DNA of 64,000 nt, from assembly GCF_000497755.1 (NCBI RefSeq), contig NZ_AYOD01000014.1, positions 1 to 64,000 of the forward strand, read 5' to 3'. The stretch comes from Aliihoeflea sp. 2WW (GTDB taxonomy: Bacteria > Pseudomonadota > Alphaproteobacteria > Rhizobiales > Rhizobiaceae). This document shows, piece by piece, positions 16,855 to 26,748 of the stretch. The notes beneath the pieces are model-generated. The model saw only the letters and a program-made list of their open reading frames with translations. It was not told the origin of the DNA and did not search any database. Numbering within the stretch: position 1 is the first letter of the stretch; each line of letters opens with the position of its first letter. Made by a program: the position numbers and the translations under genes.

Positions 16855-19262
16855 TTGCGTCTCCCAAGACGCGCCAGCAATCTCGACGTCGAAACGCCCA
16901 GAACGATGCAGATGACCACCAGGCCCAGCGCGTAGGACAGGATGTTCGACGACAACCAGTTTGCGACGATCAGCCGGTAGTTGCCAAGAGACGGCTCCTG
17001 CGATGCGACGAACGCGACGGACCCCGCGTCGAGAACGAGCGGGGGCCCGGCCTCTGCGGGGAAGGCGGCGAGATGACCGGCGATCTGCGACCAGTTTGCG
17101 GCCGAAGCAAGCGTGCGTCCGCCCGCTTCCAGCCCGACGTCGTCGGCGGCAGCGACCACGGTCCATGTGCCCGTGCCCGCCGGGTTGAGCCCCTGCGCAA
17201 CGACGAGCGAGTCGGTCTGCGCGGGTATGTAGGGCGGGTCTTCGCGCGGCGCAAAGCGCAGCATGTCCGCGGTCAGGTCGAAGGTTTCCGAGAGCCAGTT
17301 CCGCGTCGCGTCGACCGCCTGGCTGACCCGGCCCGTGTCCATGCGGGTGCGCCAGTCTTCCATGGTCACCGGGTTGGCGCCGGCGGTCCCGGCCGACGCC
17401 GCGACCGATCCGGTGGCGCGGATCGGCGCCCAGCTCGAAGCCGCCTGCGCATCGATGCCCACCTGCGTCAGGACGCTTGCGGGGACGCTGGCCGGCGTGC
17501 CGAAGAAGAGCGCGTTCTGTTCGCGCGCGGCCTCCGGCGACATCACCAGTTGAACCGGGACGATGCGCCCGCCCACCTGTGCGACATTCGCGAGAAAGTT
17601 GGCCGCGGCCGACAGCCCTGCGGTCGAACCGCGCCCGATGAGAACGGGTACGGGCCGCTCGGCGCGATTATAGGGAAAGCCGGTTCCGGCCACTGCCGCC
17701 AGGTTTGGAAACTGCCCGACCCGGGCGAATTGCGGCAAGACGAAACGGGACGTGTCGAACAGGGCGAAACGCGGCGTGTCGTCCGTCGTGGCGCCGGGCG
17801 CGCAGACCTGATCAGCTTGCGTCAAGAGATCCACTTCGAGGAGCACCGTGTTCACGCCCGGCCGGAAGTGCTCCATCGTCACCTTGATCGGGAACTGGCG
17901 CAGCACCGCGCCTCGGCGGGCCGTCATCGGCACGGACGTCGCGATGTTGCCGTTGACATAGACGTTAATGAGGCCGCCGGGCAGCACCGCGCTCGTATAG
18001 GCCGCGTCGAGCAGGATGCGCGCCTGGCCGTACGACCCGGCATAGAAATCCGACGGGATCGCGAACTGGAACGAACGCGCGTAGCGGCGGCCGGCAAATT
18101 GCTCCGAGGCAATGCCGAACTCGGCGAATGTGACGCTGCGGGCCTCGTAGAGCATCGACGCATTCGGCGTGCGCACCGCCTCCGTCACCAGAAATTCGCG
18201 CGGCGAGTTGGCGGGCCGGTCGACCTGCTGGGCGATCCCGTCGATCGCGGCGAGCCATTCCTGGCGCGACCGGCCGGTGACGAGCAGCGTCGGAACGCCG
18301 CCGGCGGGCGCATGCAGGGACGCGCTCGCGCCGTCGATTTCGCCAGGATCGACCCCGGCCAGCGCCGCAACCTCATCGGCCGTTCCGACGACGACCACCA
18401 GCGCGGCATCCTGCGACGCCTCGTCCATGCTCGCCGCGATCGAGAAACGGGAATTGGCAAGGCTGGTCGACAACGTCACCGCCTGGGCGAGCCGGAGCAG
18501 GTCCGCGCCGATGTCGCTTCGCGACAGGCCGGGCGCGACGATCGCGATCTGCGCCTCTCCGTCGATGTTCGCGCCGAGCGCGCGCAACTCTTCGATGCTC
18601 TCCGGCCCGACCGCCGCATCGCCCGTAAAGGTCAGCGTCGTTCCGGCGCCGTCGAGTTCGGTCCACAATTCATAGGTGGAGGCGATGCTACAATCGGTGC
18701 GGTGGCGGTGGACGGCGCGAACGCTGATCTCGTTTCGCCCCGGCTGGAGCACGCCGGGCGCGACGTCCAGCGACAGGTGGCTGAGGGTCTCTGCCGACTG
18801 GATGCTCTGGTCGAGGATCGAGATGCCGTTGACCGACACGAACAGCCGCGAGGTTTCGGGCGCCACCACGATCGCGTTGCTATAGGCCAGATCGAGCCGC
18901 GCGGCCGACTGCGCCTGATCTCCGGTCAGATAGACCGCCCAGGCGCGGCTGTCGCTTTCGCCGTTCAGGCGCATCCTTGCCTGCGGCAGCAAATGACGCA
19001 CCGAGGAATCCGCCGAGTCGTCGACCGTTTCCGCCTCTGGCGCCGGATCGTCGCCGGTTTCGGCCTCGGGCGCAGACTCGTCGGCGGGTTCCGGGATCGG
19101 CGCCGGCTCGGGCTGCGGAGCGGGAAGCGGTTGCGGCGGCTCGATCGCCGGCACCTGCTCCTCGGCCGCCGGCCGCTCGGGCGACATGTCGAAGGGCGTG
19201 CCCTGTGCGAGGGCGGCGCCCGGCGCGAGAAGCATGAGGGCTGCGGCCAGTTCGCGCTTCAT
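16851..19262 (-). CDS. bcsB: Cellulose synthase regulatory subunit BcsB
   Basis: An 803-residue periplasmic protein anchored by one C-terminal membrane helix (about residues 775-795). A signal peptide ends near GAALAQ at residue 20, followed by a low-complexity Pro/Glu/Ala linker to about residue 85. The body has the BcsB carbohydrate-binding and flavodoxin-like repeats, with VSVNGISILDQ and VYVNGNIATSVPM as recognisable pieces. BcsB binds BcsA and guides the glucan through the periplasm. The start is fixed by the ATGA overlap with bcsA. Confidence 0.92.
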   Translation of the reverse strand: MKRELAAALMLLAPGAALAQGTPFDMSPERPAAEEQVPAIEPPQPLPAPQPEPAPIPEPADESAPEAETGDDPAPEAETVDDSADSSVRHLLPQARMRLNGESDSRAWAVYLTGDQAQSAARLDLAYSNAIVVAPETSRLFVSVNGISILDQSIQSAETLSHLSLDVAPGVLQPGRNEISVRAVHRHRTDCSIASTYELWTELDGAGTTLTFTGDAAVGPESIEELRALGANIDGEAQIAIVAPGLSRSDIGADLLRLAQAVTLSTSLANSRFSIAASMDEASQDAALVVVVGTADEVAALAGVDPGEIDGASASLHAPAGGVPTLLVTGRSRQEWLAAIDGIAQQVDRPANSPREFLVTEAVRTPNASMLYEARSVTFAEFGIASEQFAGRRYARSFQFAIPSDFYAGSYGQARILLDAAYTSAVLPGGLINVYVNGNIATSVPMTARRGAVLRQFPIKVTMEHFRPGVNTVLLEVDLLTQADQVCAPGATTDDTPRFALFDTSRFVLPQFARVGQFPNLAAVAGTGFPYNRAERPVPVLIGRGSTAGLSAAANFLANVAQVGGRIVPVQLVMSPEAAREQNALFFGTPASVPASVLTQVGIDAQAASSWAPIRATGSVAASAGTAGANPVTMEDWRTRMDTGRVSQAVDATRNWLSETFDLTADMLRFAPREDPPYIPAQTDSLVVAQGLNPAGTGTWTVVAAADDVGLEAGGRTLASAANWSQIAGHLAAFPAEAGPPLVLDAGSVAFVASQEPSLGNYRLIVANWLSSNILSYALGLVVICIVLGVSTSRLLARLGRRN

Positions 19263-21448
19263 GCCCGGGCTCCCGATGCGGCGCGCGCGGCGTCGGTGCG
19301 ATCCGACCTGTTGCGCACGAAGTAGTAGAGGCCGCGATAGGTCTGGAACAGGGCGACGCGCAGGAACCAGATCGTGCCCAGGAAGACGCCGGGGTTGCGT
19401 CGGCGCAAGCTCTGGAAACTCGACCACTGCCCGGCATCGGCGAAGATCAGGTCGACGACCATGCGGTGATGGATCGTCTGCGAACGCACGAACGAACAGC
19501 CGATGGCCAACGCATCGCCGACCCTGTCCTTGTTGCGGATCAGGAGCGGTAGCGTCTGTGGCTCGCTCGCCCAATGCGGCGTGAAACGGATCGCGGCCTG
19601 GCCGCTGTCGATGCCGGCGAGCGCGCCCTGATTGGCGACCCGCACGCGCGCGCCATTGACCGACACATCCTCGATCGTGGCGGGATACCAAATCTCGCCG
19701 ACGCCGAATTCGCAGCGCCGGTTGATCTTCACGCGCCGTGTCGCCGCGCGCTCCCGCCGCTCCGCGACGACACCGAGGGCAGCGCCCGCCATGATGAGGT
19801 TGAGCAGGTTCCAGCCGCCGACGACGAGCGTGACGTCGGCCTTGTAGGGCTCGGCATAGATGCGCCAGGCAGTGACGGCAACGCCGATCAGAAGGACGGC
19901 GAAGATCAGGAAGAACGGCCTCGACAATTCCGACAGCCGGCTCGTGGTGATGGTTTCGTCCTTGGCCGTGACCTTGAAGGTCGGCTTGCGCGGATTGAGC
20001 GCCACGGAAATCACGGCCGGGAGAAGATGGACGGTCTGGATGTACTCGTAGAGTTCCGAAATCCACGGCCATCGGAAAGAGCCGTAGAGGTAGTTCTGCA
20101 TCATCAAATTCACGAGCATGTAGCTGAGCGTATAGGCGAGGAACTCGCCGCCGGACGCCGTGAATATCTGAAGGTCGAAGAACAGGTAGAAGAGCGGCGC
20201 GAAGAGGAAGATCGTCCGCGGGAAGGGGAACAGCCAGAACAGCGTCGACGACATGTAGCAAAGACGCTGCGGCAGGGAGAGCCCGCGCTTGAGAAGCGGG
20301 AAGCGGAAGCGCAGGATCTGCATCATCCCCTGCGCCCAGCGCGAGCGCTGGCCGATGAAGCTGGCGAATGTCGCCGGCTGCAGGCCCGCGATCAGCGGCT
20401 TGTCGACATAGACGCTGTTCCAGCCGCGCGAATGCAGCTCGATCGCCGTCTCGCAATCCTCGGTGATCGAAATGCCCGAAAAACCCTTCGATTCGGCAAG
20501 CGCCTCGCGCCGAAGCACCGCCGCCGAGCCGCAGAAGAAGGCCGCGTTCCACTTGTCGAGGCCGCGCTGGATGATGCCGTAGAACATCTCGTTTTCGGAC
20601 GGCATCTTCTCGAACGTCCTGAGATTTCGTTCGAGCGGGTCCGGGTTGAGGAAGAAGTGCGGCGTCTGGACGAGGAACAGACGCTTGTCCTCGCGAAAAT
20701 AGCCGACCGTCTCGCGCAGGAACGGCCGGGTCGGCGCGTGGTCGGCGTCGAAGACGGCAATCAGTTCGCCCGTCGAATGTTCGAGCCCGTTGTTGAGATT
20801 GCCCGCCTTGGCGTGCTCGTTGCGGGCTCGCGTCAGGTAGCGCGCGCCCAGTTCCTCGCAAAGCTGCTGCAGCTCGATGTGGCGACGCTGGGCCATTTGC
20901 GCGTCGACGACGCTGTCGGAATTGCGCTTCTGCTCCGTGCCGCCATCATCCAGCAGCCAGACGGTGAAGCGGTCGGCGGGATAGTCCATCGCCTTGGCCG
21001 CCGCGATCGTGTCGGCGAGGAGGACCGGGTCCTCATTATAGGTCGGGATGAAGACGTCGACGGTCGGCAGGACCTGCTCTTCGACGCTCGGGGCAGGCCG
21101 CGGGCGAAGCGGCCGGGCGACGATGAACAGGCTGAGAAACAGCATGAAGACGCTGTACATCTCGGCAAGGTAGAGCAGCAGGCCGGGAATGAAGTTCTCG
21201 AGCTGGGTGACCGGCGGAAGCGTGCTCGTCGTGCGCCAGTAGACATAGCGCAGCACGATCGCGGTTCCGAAGGCGAGCGCGACCAGGCGCCATGTCCCGT
21301 CCGAGCGGAACAGCTTGAAGACCATCATCAGGATGACGACGATCGTTCCGGCGATGAGATGCGTCTGCAGGTTGATCGGAAGCGAGACGATGAAAAGGAC
21401 GCAGGCTGCGGCGGTGATCCACACGACTGCAAGGGCAAGCTTGATCAT
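19259..21448 (-). CDS. bcsA: Cellulose synthase catalytic subunit BcsA (UDP-forming)
   Basis: A 729-residue inner-membrane glycosyltransferase 2. Membrane helices flank the catalytic core, which has DDG at 167-169, DADH at 234-237, TED at 329-331 and QRSRW at 367-371, all four hallmarks of processive beta-glucan synthases. The C-terminal PilZ domain has R567-x3-R571 and D594-x-S-x-x-G599, so activation by cyclic di-GMP is expected. It uses UDP-glucose. The gene leads a chain of four overlapping genes (bcsA-bcsB-bcsZ-bcsK) and lies 157 bp after bcsN. Confidence 0.96.
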   Translation of the reverse strand: MIKLALAVVWITAAACVLFIVSLPINLQTHLIAGTIVVILMMVFKLFRSDGTWRLVALAFGTAIVLRYVYWRTTSTLPPVTQLENFIPGLLLYLAEMYSVFMLFLSLFIVARPLRPRPAPSVEEQVLPTVDVFIPTYNEDPVLLADTIAAAKAMDYPADRFTVWLLDDGGTEQKRNSDSVVDAQMAQRRHIELQQLCEELGARYLTRARNEHAKAGNLNNGLEHSTGELIAVFDADHAPTRPFLRETVGYFREDKRLFLVQTPHFFLNPDPLERNLRTFEKMPSENEMFYGIIQRGLDKWNAAFFCGSAAVLRREALAESKGFSGISITEDCETAIELHSRGWNSVYVDKPLIAGLQPATFASFIGQRSRWAQGMMQILRFRFPLLKRGLSLPQRLCYMSSTLFWLFPFPRTIFLFAPLFYLFFDLQIFTASGGEFLAYTLSYMLVNLMMQNYLYGSFRWPWISELYEYIQTVHLLPAVISVALNPRKPTFKVTAKDETITTSRLSELSRPFFLIFAVLLIGVAVTAWRIYAEPYKADVTLVVGGWNLLNLIMAGAALGVVAERRERAATRRVKINRRCEFGVGEIWYPATIEDVSVNGARVRVANQGALAGIDSGQAAIRFTPHWASEPQTLPLLIRNKDRVGDALAIGCSFVRSQTIHHRMVVDLIFADAGQWSSFQSLRRRNPGVFLGTIWFLRVALFQTYRGLYYFVRNRSDRTDAARAASGARA

Positions 21449-21605
21449 GTCTTGGTGCCGCTCGCTTTGCGCATCATGTCATTTCGCTCCGTCCTTCCTG
21501 TGATTCCAGCCGGTTGAAAAAATCGGTCACTCCTTCCGCTGCGGCCAATCACACCGCCGTTCATGCTGAATCCGAGGTTAAGAAGGGCGTCCTCCTACCC
21601 CGCAT

Positions 21606-22532
21606 TCACGGATTGGGGGTCGTCTCGGCCGCGGGCGGCGGCGCGGGAACGATGGGTGCCGCCTGGGTAGACGTGGGCGGCGGCGGAACGATGGGAGCGC
21701 CGGGAGGCAATGCCTGTTCTTGCGGCGCCGAAGGGGCGGCGGGCGCAGGAGCGGCGATCACGACCCGCCTGTTGGCCGGCCTCAGGACGACCGGCTCTGG
21801 CTCCAGCACGGTTTCGAACCGCGCGCTCCCGGCGGGAAAGACAGGGCTGCCCGTGCGTCCGAGACGCTCGTCGGGCGGCGGCGGATTGCCGAACGGATTC
21901 CAGCTTTCGGCGCCGAACCCGCCAGTCACCGTATAGCCGTACATCACCTTGAGGAGAGCCTGTTCCGAGGCACCGGTCTCGCAAAGGCGCAAGCGGGTCT
22001 GCATCGTTCCGCGCAGGTTGAAGGGCGCAGCCGTGCGCGGCGCGCTCACCCGCTGCCAGGCGTAGAGGCAAAGATCGCGACCGCTGCGGCCGAATGCGTA
22101 ACCGAACGGACCGTAATTGTTCTGGACGAAAAGCGCCGATGTCTGCATCGCGATGCCCGGCAACAAGCTGCGCATCTCGCGCCGGATGGACGCCTCGGTC
22201 AGCGGCAGGTTCGACAGGGTCGTCTGGCCTGCTTCCGAACCCATCGGCCCGAAGAGCTGCACGCGCAGCAGGTTTTGCCCGGCAACGCGCGAGCGTGTTC
22301 CAAGCGCGATGTCCTGCTGGACGGCATTGGCGAAGCGACGCTCCACGACATCGATGACCGCCGGGCCGCCGGGCGGCGGCAGAGCCATCGCCTCGACGGC
22401 GCCGACGCGCGCGCTCGACGCCGATCGCTGGAACTGCGTGGTGCCGCTGCATCCCGCGAGCAAAGCCGCAAAAAGCGCCGCAATCACGCCCTGCCGGACC
22501 GCGCGCCTGTCATGAGTGATCGTATTGGCCAT
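21606..22532 (-). CDS. bcsN: Cellulose biosynthesis protein BcsN (lipoprotein)
   Basis: A 308-residue protein resembling BcsN, the protein encoded ahead of bcsA in Agrobacterium-type operons. Residues 12-30 form a hydrophobic signal ending in a lipobox, LLAGC, so it should be a lipoprotein. Conserved-looking pieces are VERRFANAVQQDIAL, YAWQRVSAP and a run of aromatic and Gly residues in the middle; the last 70 residues are low-complexity Pro/Ala. Its biochemical role is not established. ATG 22532 is chosen because GAGGGA precedes it and the lipobox is then at the right distance. Confidence 0.8.
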   Translation of the reverse strand: MANTITHDRRAVRQGVIAALFAALLAGCSGTTQFQRSASSARVGAVEAMALPPPGGPAVIDVVERRFANAVQQDIALGTRSRVAGQNLLRVQLFGPMGSEAGQTTLSNLPLTEASIRREMRSLLPGIAMQTSALFVQNNYGPFGYAFGRSGRDLCLYAWQRVSAPRTAAPFNLRGTMQTRLRLCETGASEQALLKVMYGYTVTGGFGAESWNPFGNPPPPDERLGRTGSPVFPAGSARFETVLEPEPVVLRPANRRVVIAAPAPAAPSAPQEQALPPGAPIVPPPPTSTQAAPIVPAPPPAAETTPNP

Positions 22533-22583
22533 GTCCCTCGTCGCCAGTGCCGAATCACAATTCGTCAGACTGGAGCAGCGAGG

Positions 22584-22601
22584 CTGCAAATTCAATTGCA
22601 G
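22584..22601. promoter_or_regulatory. Imperfect palindrome upstream of bcsN, possible operator
   Basis: CTGCAAATTCAATTGCAG has six-base perfect arms (CTGCAA and TTGCAG) around a six-base centre. It lies 51 bp before the bcsN start codon, a suitable distance for a site controlling the cellulose operon. No regulator can be assigned. Confidence 0.4.
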
Positions 22602-22712
22602 GGATGTGACAGCAACCGGGAGAAGATCGGCCATACCGGGTGTCCGAACGATTCGAGATCCATTCGATCACATTGACCCGGTGCCAAGTACGAAATAACA
22701 ATCAGACATGTC

Positions 22713-23270
22713 GTGCTCGCTGATCTGCATCGCCGACTTCAGCAATTCGGGCTTCGGTGGTCCTTGAACCACCATCCGGGTCGACAGTCTGTCGCACCTA
22801 GCCTCGACATTTCCAAATCCATCGAGCAAGCGGGCAGCCGCCCGGCACCGCGCAATGCGCTGCGTTCCTTTTTCGCGGCTTCGGCGTTGGTTGCCGTTTG
22901 CATCGCCGCTTATCTGCTGGTTCCGGCAATCCGGTCTGAAATCAATCGGCTGATCTTCGTTCTGTCGATGGCGGACATTCATGCGGTTCGCGGCTGGGTC
23001 GAGTCGGCCGGGGCATGGGCGCCCGCAATCTCGATCTTCATCATGGTCTTTCATGCGGTCCTGGCACCCCTGCCCGCCGTCGCGGTGACGTTCGCCAATG
23101 CCGCGATTTTCGGATGGGCATGGGGGGCGGCGATTTCCTGGACGGGCGCGATGCTGGGCGCCGTGGTCTGCTACTGGCTGGCGATCGGGCTCGGCCGCAG
23201 TCTCGTCGAGCGCTATGCGCCGACGGGCGTCGTCGCGCGTCTCGATGAGGAGAGCCTGCCCCTGGAGTAG
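22713..23270 (+). pseudogene. Truncated TVP38/TMEM64 (DedA-like) membrane protein
   Basis: The 185-residue frame contains the first half of the TVP38/TMEM64 (VTT) domain: an N-terminal membrane helix near residues 52-72, then LAPLPAVAVTFANAAIFGWAWG, and 'GAMLGAVVCYWLAIGLGRSLVERY'. In the family this is followed by another 60-80 residues with an R-F-x-P-(I/V) segment and two or three further helices. Here the homology stops at VVARLDEES and a stop follows five residues later, 107 bp from a tRNA gene. It is best read as a gene cut by recombination. The GTG start at 22713 is uncertain. Confidence 0.7.
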
Positions 23271-23284
23271 TGGCGCCCTGCTCG

Positions 23285-23306
23285 CGGCCCCGCTTTGGCG
23301 GGGCCG
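23285..23306. terminator. GC-rich perfect hairpin between TVP38 remnant and tRNA-Ala
   Basis: CGGCCCCGC (23285-23293) and GCGGGGCCG (23298-23306) form a perfect nine-bp stem with a TTTG loop. There is no T run on either side, so it may be a weak terminator for the tRNA transcript or a scar element. Confidence 0.4.
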
Positions 23307-23376
23307 AAAGTGAGATCGTGAAGATCGCGACGCCATCCCTTCGGCGGACCGTAGTCAGGTGCTTGCGGGTGGAAAC

Positions 23377-23452
<76 letters not shown>

Positions 23453-23467
23453 ATGACCAGTGCCGCG

Positions 23468-23497
23468 CATTTAGGGATTGCGTCGGTTTACTGTCAA
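23468..23497 (-). promoter_or_regulatory. Promoter of tRNA-Ala
   Basis: On the minus strand a consensus -35 TTGACA (23492-23497) is followed after 18 bases by TAAATG (23468-23473). The likely start of transcription is a few bases before the tRNA 5' end at 23452. Confidence 0.7.
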
Positions 23498-23625
23498 GTT
23501 GATCTTTGCGTCGCGGCGCCCCTGCCGCGCGGGCCGGGGCTTGCCGGGCAAGGACCCAGCGTCTACATGTCGGCCACCAACGAACGAGCATCGGTCGCGG
23601 CCGATTGCGACCAATGGAGACCGGC

Positions 23626-23916
23626 ATGATCGCCCTCATTCAGACCATCATCCTGGCACTGGATATCTACTGGTGGCTGATCATCCTGTCGGCGATCTTC
23701 TCCTGGCTCTACGCCTTCAACGTCGTCAATCCGCGCAACCAGTTCGTCGGCACGATCGGCAATTTTCTCTACAAGGTGACCGAGCCGGCGCTGCGGCCGA
23801 TCCGGCGCCTTTTGCCCGATCTTGGCGGCATCGACATCTCGCCGATCATCCTTCTTCTGTTGATCTTCTTCCTGCGCCAGTTCATCCTGACCACGGTCGC
23901 GCCTGCCCTGATCTAG
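23626..23916 (+). CDS. YggT family membrane protein
   Basis: A 96-residue protein with two hydrophobic hairpins and the YggT signature [31 protein letters not shown] between them (about residues 34-64). Family members are inner-membrane proteins implicated in osmotic or division-related functions, not firmly assigned. ATG 23626 is chosen because GGAGA is five bases upstream; the frame is open further upstream only by chance. It is followed by typA on the same strand. Confidence 0.9.
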   Translation: MIALIQTIILALDIYWWLIILSAIFSWLYAFNVVNPRNQFVGTIGNFLYKVTEPALRPIRRLLPDLGGIDISPIILLLLIFFLRQFILTTVAPALI

Positions 23917-24072
23917 GGCGGGCACGCGGCCGGGATCGAGGTCGCGGACGGCGCTTCCCATGCGAGGCGCACCGCGCCCCCTTTCGCATTTGCGAAAAAA
24001 CCTGTAAGAGCGCGCCAACGTAATCGCCGCGCCATGTTGGGCGCTGGACGCAAAAACCCCCGGGTACCCACA

Positions 24073-25902
24073 ATGAAGCTCCGCAACATCGCGATCATCG
24101 CGCACGTCGACCATGGCAAGACCACGCTCGTCGACGAACTCCTGAAGCAGTCGGGCTCGTTCCGCGACAACCAGCGCGTCGCCGAGCGCGCGATGGATTC
24201 GAACGACCTCGAAAAGGAACGCGGCATCACCATCCTCGCCAAGGCGACCTCGGTCGACTGGAAGGACACCCGCATCAACATCGTCGACACGCCGGGCCAC
24301 GCCGATTTCGGCGGTGAGGTCGAACGCATCCTGTCGATGGTGGATGGCGCGATCGTCCTCGTCGACGCCGCCGAAGGCCCGATGCCGCAGACCAAGTTCG
24401 TCGTCGGCAAGGCGCTGAAGGTCGGCCTGCGCCCGATCGTCGTCATCAACAAGATCGACCGTCCCGACGCCCGCCATGTCGAGGTCGTCAACGAGGTGTT
24501 CGACCTTTTCGCCGCGCTCGACGCGACCGACGAGCAGCTCGACTTCCCGATCCTCTACGGTTCGGGCCGTGACGGCTGGGTCTCCGAAAACCCGGAAGGC
24601 CCGAAGGACCAGCGCCTCGAGCCGCTGTTCGAACTTGTGGTCAAGCACGTGCCGGAGCCGACCGTCGCGCCCGGCCCGTTCCGCATGATCGGCACGATCC
24701 TCGAAGCCAACCCGTTCCTCGGCCGCATCATCACCGGCCGCATCGCGTCGGGCACGCTGAAGCCGAACCAGTCGGTCAAGGTGCTGCACCATGACGGCTC
24801 GCTGCTCGAGAACGGCCGCGTCTCCAAGATCCTCGCCTTCCGCGGCCTCGAGCGCCAGCCGATCGAGGAAGCGCAGGCGGGCGACATCGTCGCGATCGCG
24901 GGCCTGTCCAAGGGCACCGTCGCCGACACGTTCTGCGACCCGGCCGTGACCGAGCCGATGCAGGCGCAGCCGATCGATCCGCCGACCGTCACCATGTCCT
25001 TCATCGTCAACGATTCGCCGCTCGCCGGCACCGAGGGCGACAAGGTCACCAGCCGCGTCATCCGCGACCGCCTGATGAAGGAGGCCGAGGGCAATGTCGC
25101 GCTCAAGATCGAGGAATCGGCCGACAAGGATTCGTTCTACGTTTCCGGCCGCGGCGAATTGCAGCTCGCCGTGCTGATCGAGACCATGCGCCGCGAGGGC
25201 TTCGAGCTTGCCGTTTCGCGTCCGCGCGTCGTCATGCAGAAGGACGAGAACGGCGATCTGCTTGAGCCGATCGAAGAAGTCGTGATCGACGTCGACGAGG
25301 AGCATTCGGGCGTCGTCGTGCAGAAGATGTCCGAGCGCAAGGCCGACATGGTCGAGCTGCGCCCGTCCGGCGGCGACCGCCAGCGCCTCGTCTTCCACGC
25401 GCCGACGCGCGGCCTCATCGGCTACCAGTCGGAGCTCCTGACGGACACGCGCGGCACCGCGGTGATGAACCGCCTGTTCCACTCCTACCAGCCCTACAAG
25501 GGCGAGCTCGCCGGCCGCACCAATGGCGTCCTGATCTCCAACGACCAGGGCGAGTCGGTCGCCTTCGCCATGTGGAACCTCGAAGACCGCGGCCCGATGG
25601 TCATCGACGCCGGCGTCAAGGTCTATGCCGGCATGATCATCGGCATCCACAGCCGTGACAACGATCTCGAAGTGAACGTCCTCAAGGGCAAGAAGCTCAC
25701 CAACATCCGCGCCGCCGGCAAGGACGAGGCCGTGCGCCTCACCCCGCCGATCCGCATGACGCTGGAGCGCGCGCTGGCCTGGATTCAGGACGACGAACTG
25801 GTCGAGGTCACGCCGAAGACGATCCGCCTGCGCAAGCTCTATCTCGACCCGCACGAGCGCAAGCGCTTCGAAAAGTCGGCCAAGATCGCCGGCGCGGCGT
25901 AA
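24073..25902 (+). CDS. typA: Translational GTPase TypA/BipA
   Basis: A 609-residue GTPase of the usual TypA length. The G domain shows AHVDHGKT (G1, residues 10-17), [14 protein letters not shown] (G3) and NKIDRPDAR (G4). Domain II, two EF-G-like domains (III and V) and the TypA-specific C-terminal domain follow, with '[25 protein letters not shown]' as a good marker. TypA binds ribosomes and supports growth under stress and 50S assembly at low temperature. ATG 24073 gives the family's [17 protein letters not shown] start; the codons upstream are not conserved. Confidence 0.97.
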   Translation: MKLRNIAIIAHVDHGKTTLVDELLKQSGSFRDNQRVAERAMDSNDLEKERGITILAKATSVDWKDTRINIVDTPGHADFGGEVERILSMVDGAIVLVDAAEGPMPQTKFVVGKALKVGLRPIVVINKIDRPDARHVEVVNEVFDLFAALDATDEQLDFPILYGSGRDGWVSENPEGPKDQRLEPLFELVVKHVPEPTVAPGPFRMIGTILEANPFLGRIITGRIASGTLKPNQSVKVLHHDGSLLENGRVSKILAFRGLERQPIEEAQAGDIVAIAGLSKGTVADTFCDPAVTEPMQAQPIDPPTVTMSFIVNDSPLAGTEGDKVTSRVIRDRLMKEAEGNVALKIEESADKDSFYVSGRGELQLAVLIETMRREGFELAVSRPRVVMQKDENGDLLEPIEEVVIDVDEEHSGVVVQKMSERKADMVELRPSGGDRQRLVFHAPTRGLIGYQSELLTDTRGTAVMNRLFHSYQPYKGELAGRTNGVLISNDQGESVAFAMWNLEDRGPMVIDAGVKVYAGMIIGIHSRDNDLEVNVLKGKKLTNIRAAGKDEAVRLTPPIRMTLERALAWIQDDELVEVTPKTIRLRKLYLDPHERKRFEKSAKIAGAA

Positions 25903-25924
25903 GCCAGAAGCGACACTGTCATCG

Positions 25925-25966
25925 AAGACGGCCATGTGTCCCACCGGACGCATGGCCGTCTTGCTT
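25925..25966 (+). terminator. Intrinsic terminator after typA
   Basis: AAGACGGCCATG (25925-25936) and CATGGCCGTCTT (25951-25962) form a perfect 12-bp stem with a 14-base loop, followed by GCTTTT. It sits 22 bp after the typA stop. Confidence 0.75.
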
Positions 25967-26026
25967 TTGGGGTCGCAGCCGGACTATCTCCAAACCCGAT
26001 CCGATTGAACGAGAAAGGGCGCGCGC

Positions 26027-26323
26027 GTGATCTACATTCTTCTGTGCAAGGACAAAGCGGGGCACCTGCAGACCCGCCTCGACAACCGCCCCGCCCATGT
26101 CGACTATCTGAACGGCCTCGATGCCGAGGGCGCGCTGCGCTTCGCCGGCCCGTTCCTCGACACCGAAGGCAAGCCCACCGGCTCGATGGTCGCCGTCGAG
26201 GCCGAGGATGAAGCCGCCGCCCGCGCGATCGCCGATGGCGACCCTTATGCGAAGGCCGGGCTCTTCGAGAGCGTCGACATCCGCCCATGGAACTGGGTCT
26301 TCAAGAAGCCGGACGCCGCCTGA
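26027..26323 (+). CDS. YciI family protein
   Basis: A 98-residue ferredoxin-like-fold protein of the YciI group. The conserved His in RPAHVDYL (residue 25), the Asp/Gly-Pro pair in LRFAGPFLD and the DPYAKAGLFE segment near residue 76 are visible. Stand-alone YciI proteins have no firmly known activity, although some act as dechlorinases or partners of other enzymes. The GTG start at 26027 has the purine-rich GAAAGG upstream. Its TGA overlaps the EVE gene's ATG, so the two are co-translated. Confidence 0.85.
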   Translation: MIYILLCKDKAGHLQTRLDNRPAHVDYLNGLDAEGALRFAGPFLDTEGKPTGSMVAVEAEDEAAARAIADGDPYAKAGLFESVDIRPWNWVFKKPDAA

Positions 26324-26748
26324 TGCAATACTGGCTGTTCAAGTCGGAGCCCGACGTCTTTTCCTTCGACGACCTGAAGGCCAAGGGGAAGAAGGGCCAG
26401 GAATGGGACGGCGTGCGCAACTACCAGGCACGCAACAACATGCGGGCGATGAAGATCGGCGACCGCGGCTTCTTCTATCATTCCAATATCGGGCTCGAGG
26501 TCGTCGGCATCGTCGAGGTGTGCGGTGAGATCCATCCCGATTCCACGACCGACGATCCGCGCTGGGAATGCGTCGATGTGCGCGCCGTCGAAAAGGTCCC
26601 GACGCCGGTCACGCTGGCCGAGGTCAAGGCCAATCCGAAGCTCGCCAAGATGTCGCTCGTCACCTCCATGCGACTTTCCGTCCAGCCCGTGACCGAGGAC
26701 GAATGGGTGGAAGTCTGCCGGATGGCCGGATTCAAGAAAACCCCGTGA
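26323..26748 (+). CDS. EVE domain protein (modified-base binding)
   Basis: A 141-residue single EVE domain. It opens with MQYWLFKSEPDVFSFDDL and continues with WDGVRNYQARNNMRAMKIGD and GFFYHSN, the standard motif order. EVE domains are PUA-like folds thought to bind modified bases in DNA or RNA. ATG 26323 overlaps the YciI stop (TGATG) and the stop overlaps the methyltransferase start (GTGA), so YciI, EVE and methyltransferase form one translation-coupled set. Confidence 0.92.
   Translation: MQYWLFKSEPDVFSFDDLKAKGKKGQEWDGVRNYQARNNMRAMKIGDRGFFYHSNIGLEVVGIVEVCGEIHPDSTTDDPRWECVDVRAVEKVPTPVTLAEVKANPKLAKMSLVTSMRLSVQPVTEDEWVEVCRMAGFKKTP

Noticed and set aside
17073-19325. Long open frame on the plus strand through bcsB
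   Set aside because: It is the antisense shadow of bcsB, caused by high GC, with Arg/Asp/Gly-rich composition and no recognisable domain.
19574-21517. Long open frame on the plus strand through bcsA
   Set aside because: It runs exactly antisense to the strongly supported bcsA and is low-complexity Arg/Glu/Asp.
23563-25953. Long open frame antisense to typA
   Set aside because: typA is fully supported on the other strand; the shadow has no start signal and biased composition.
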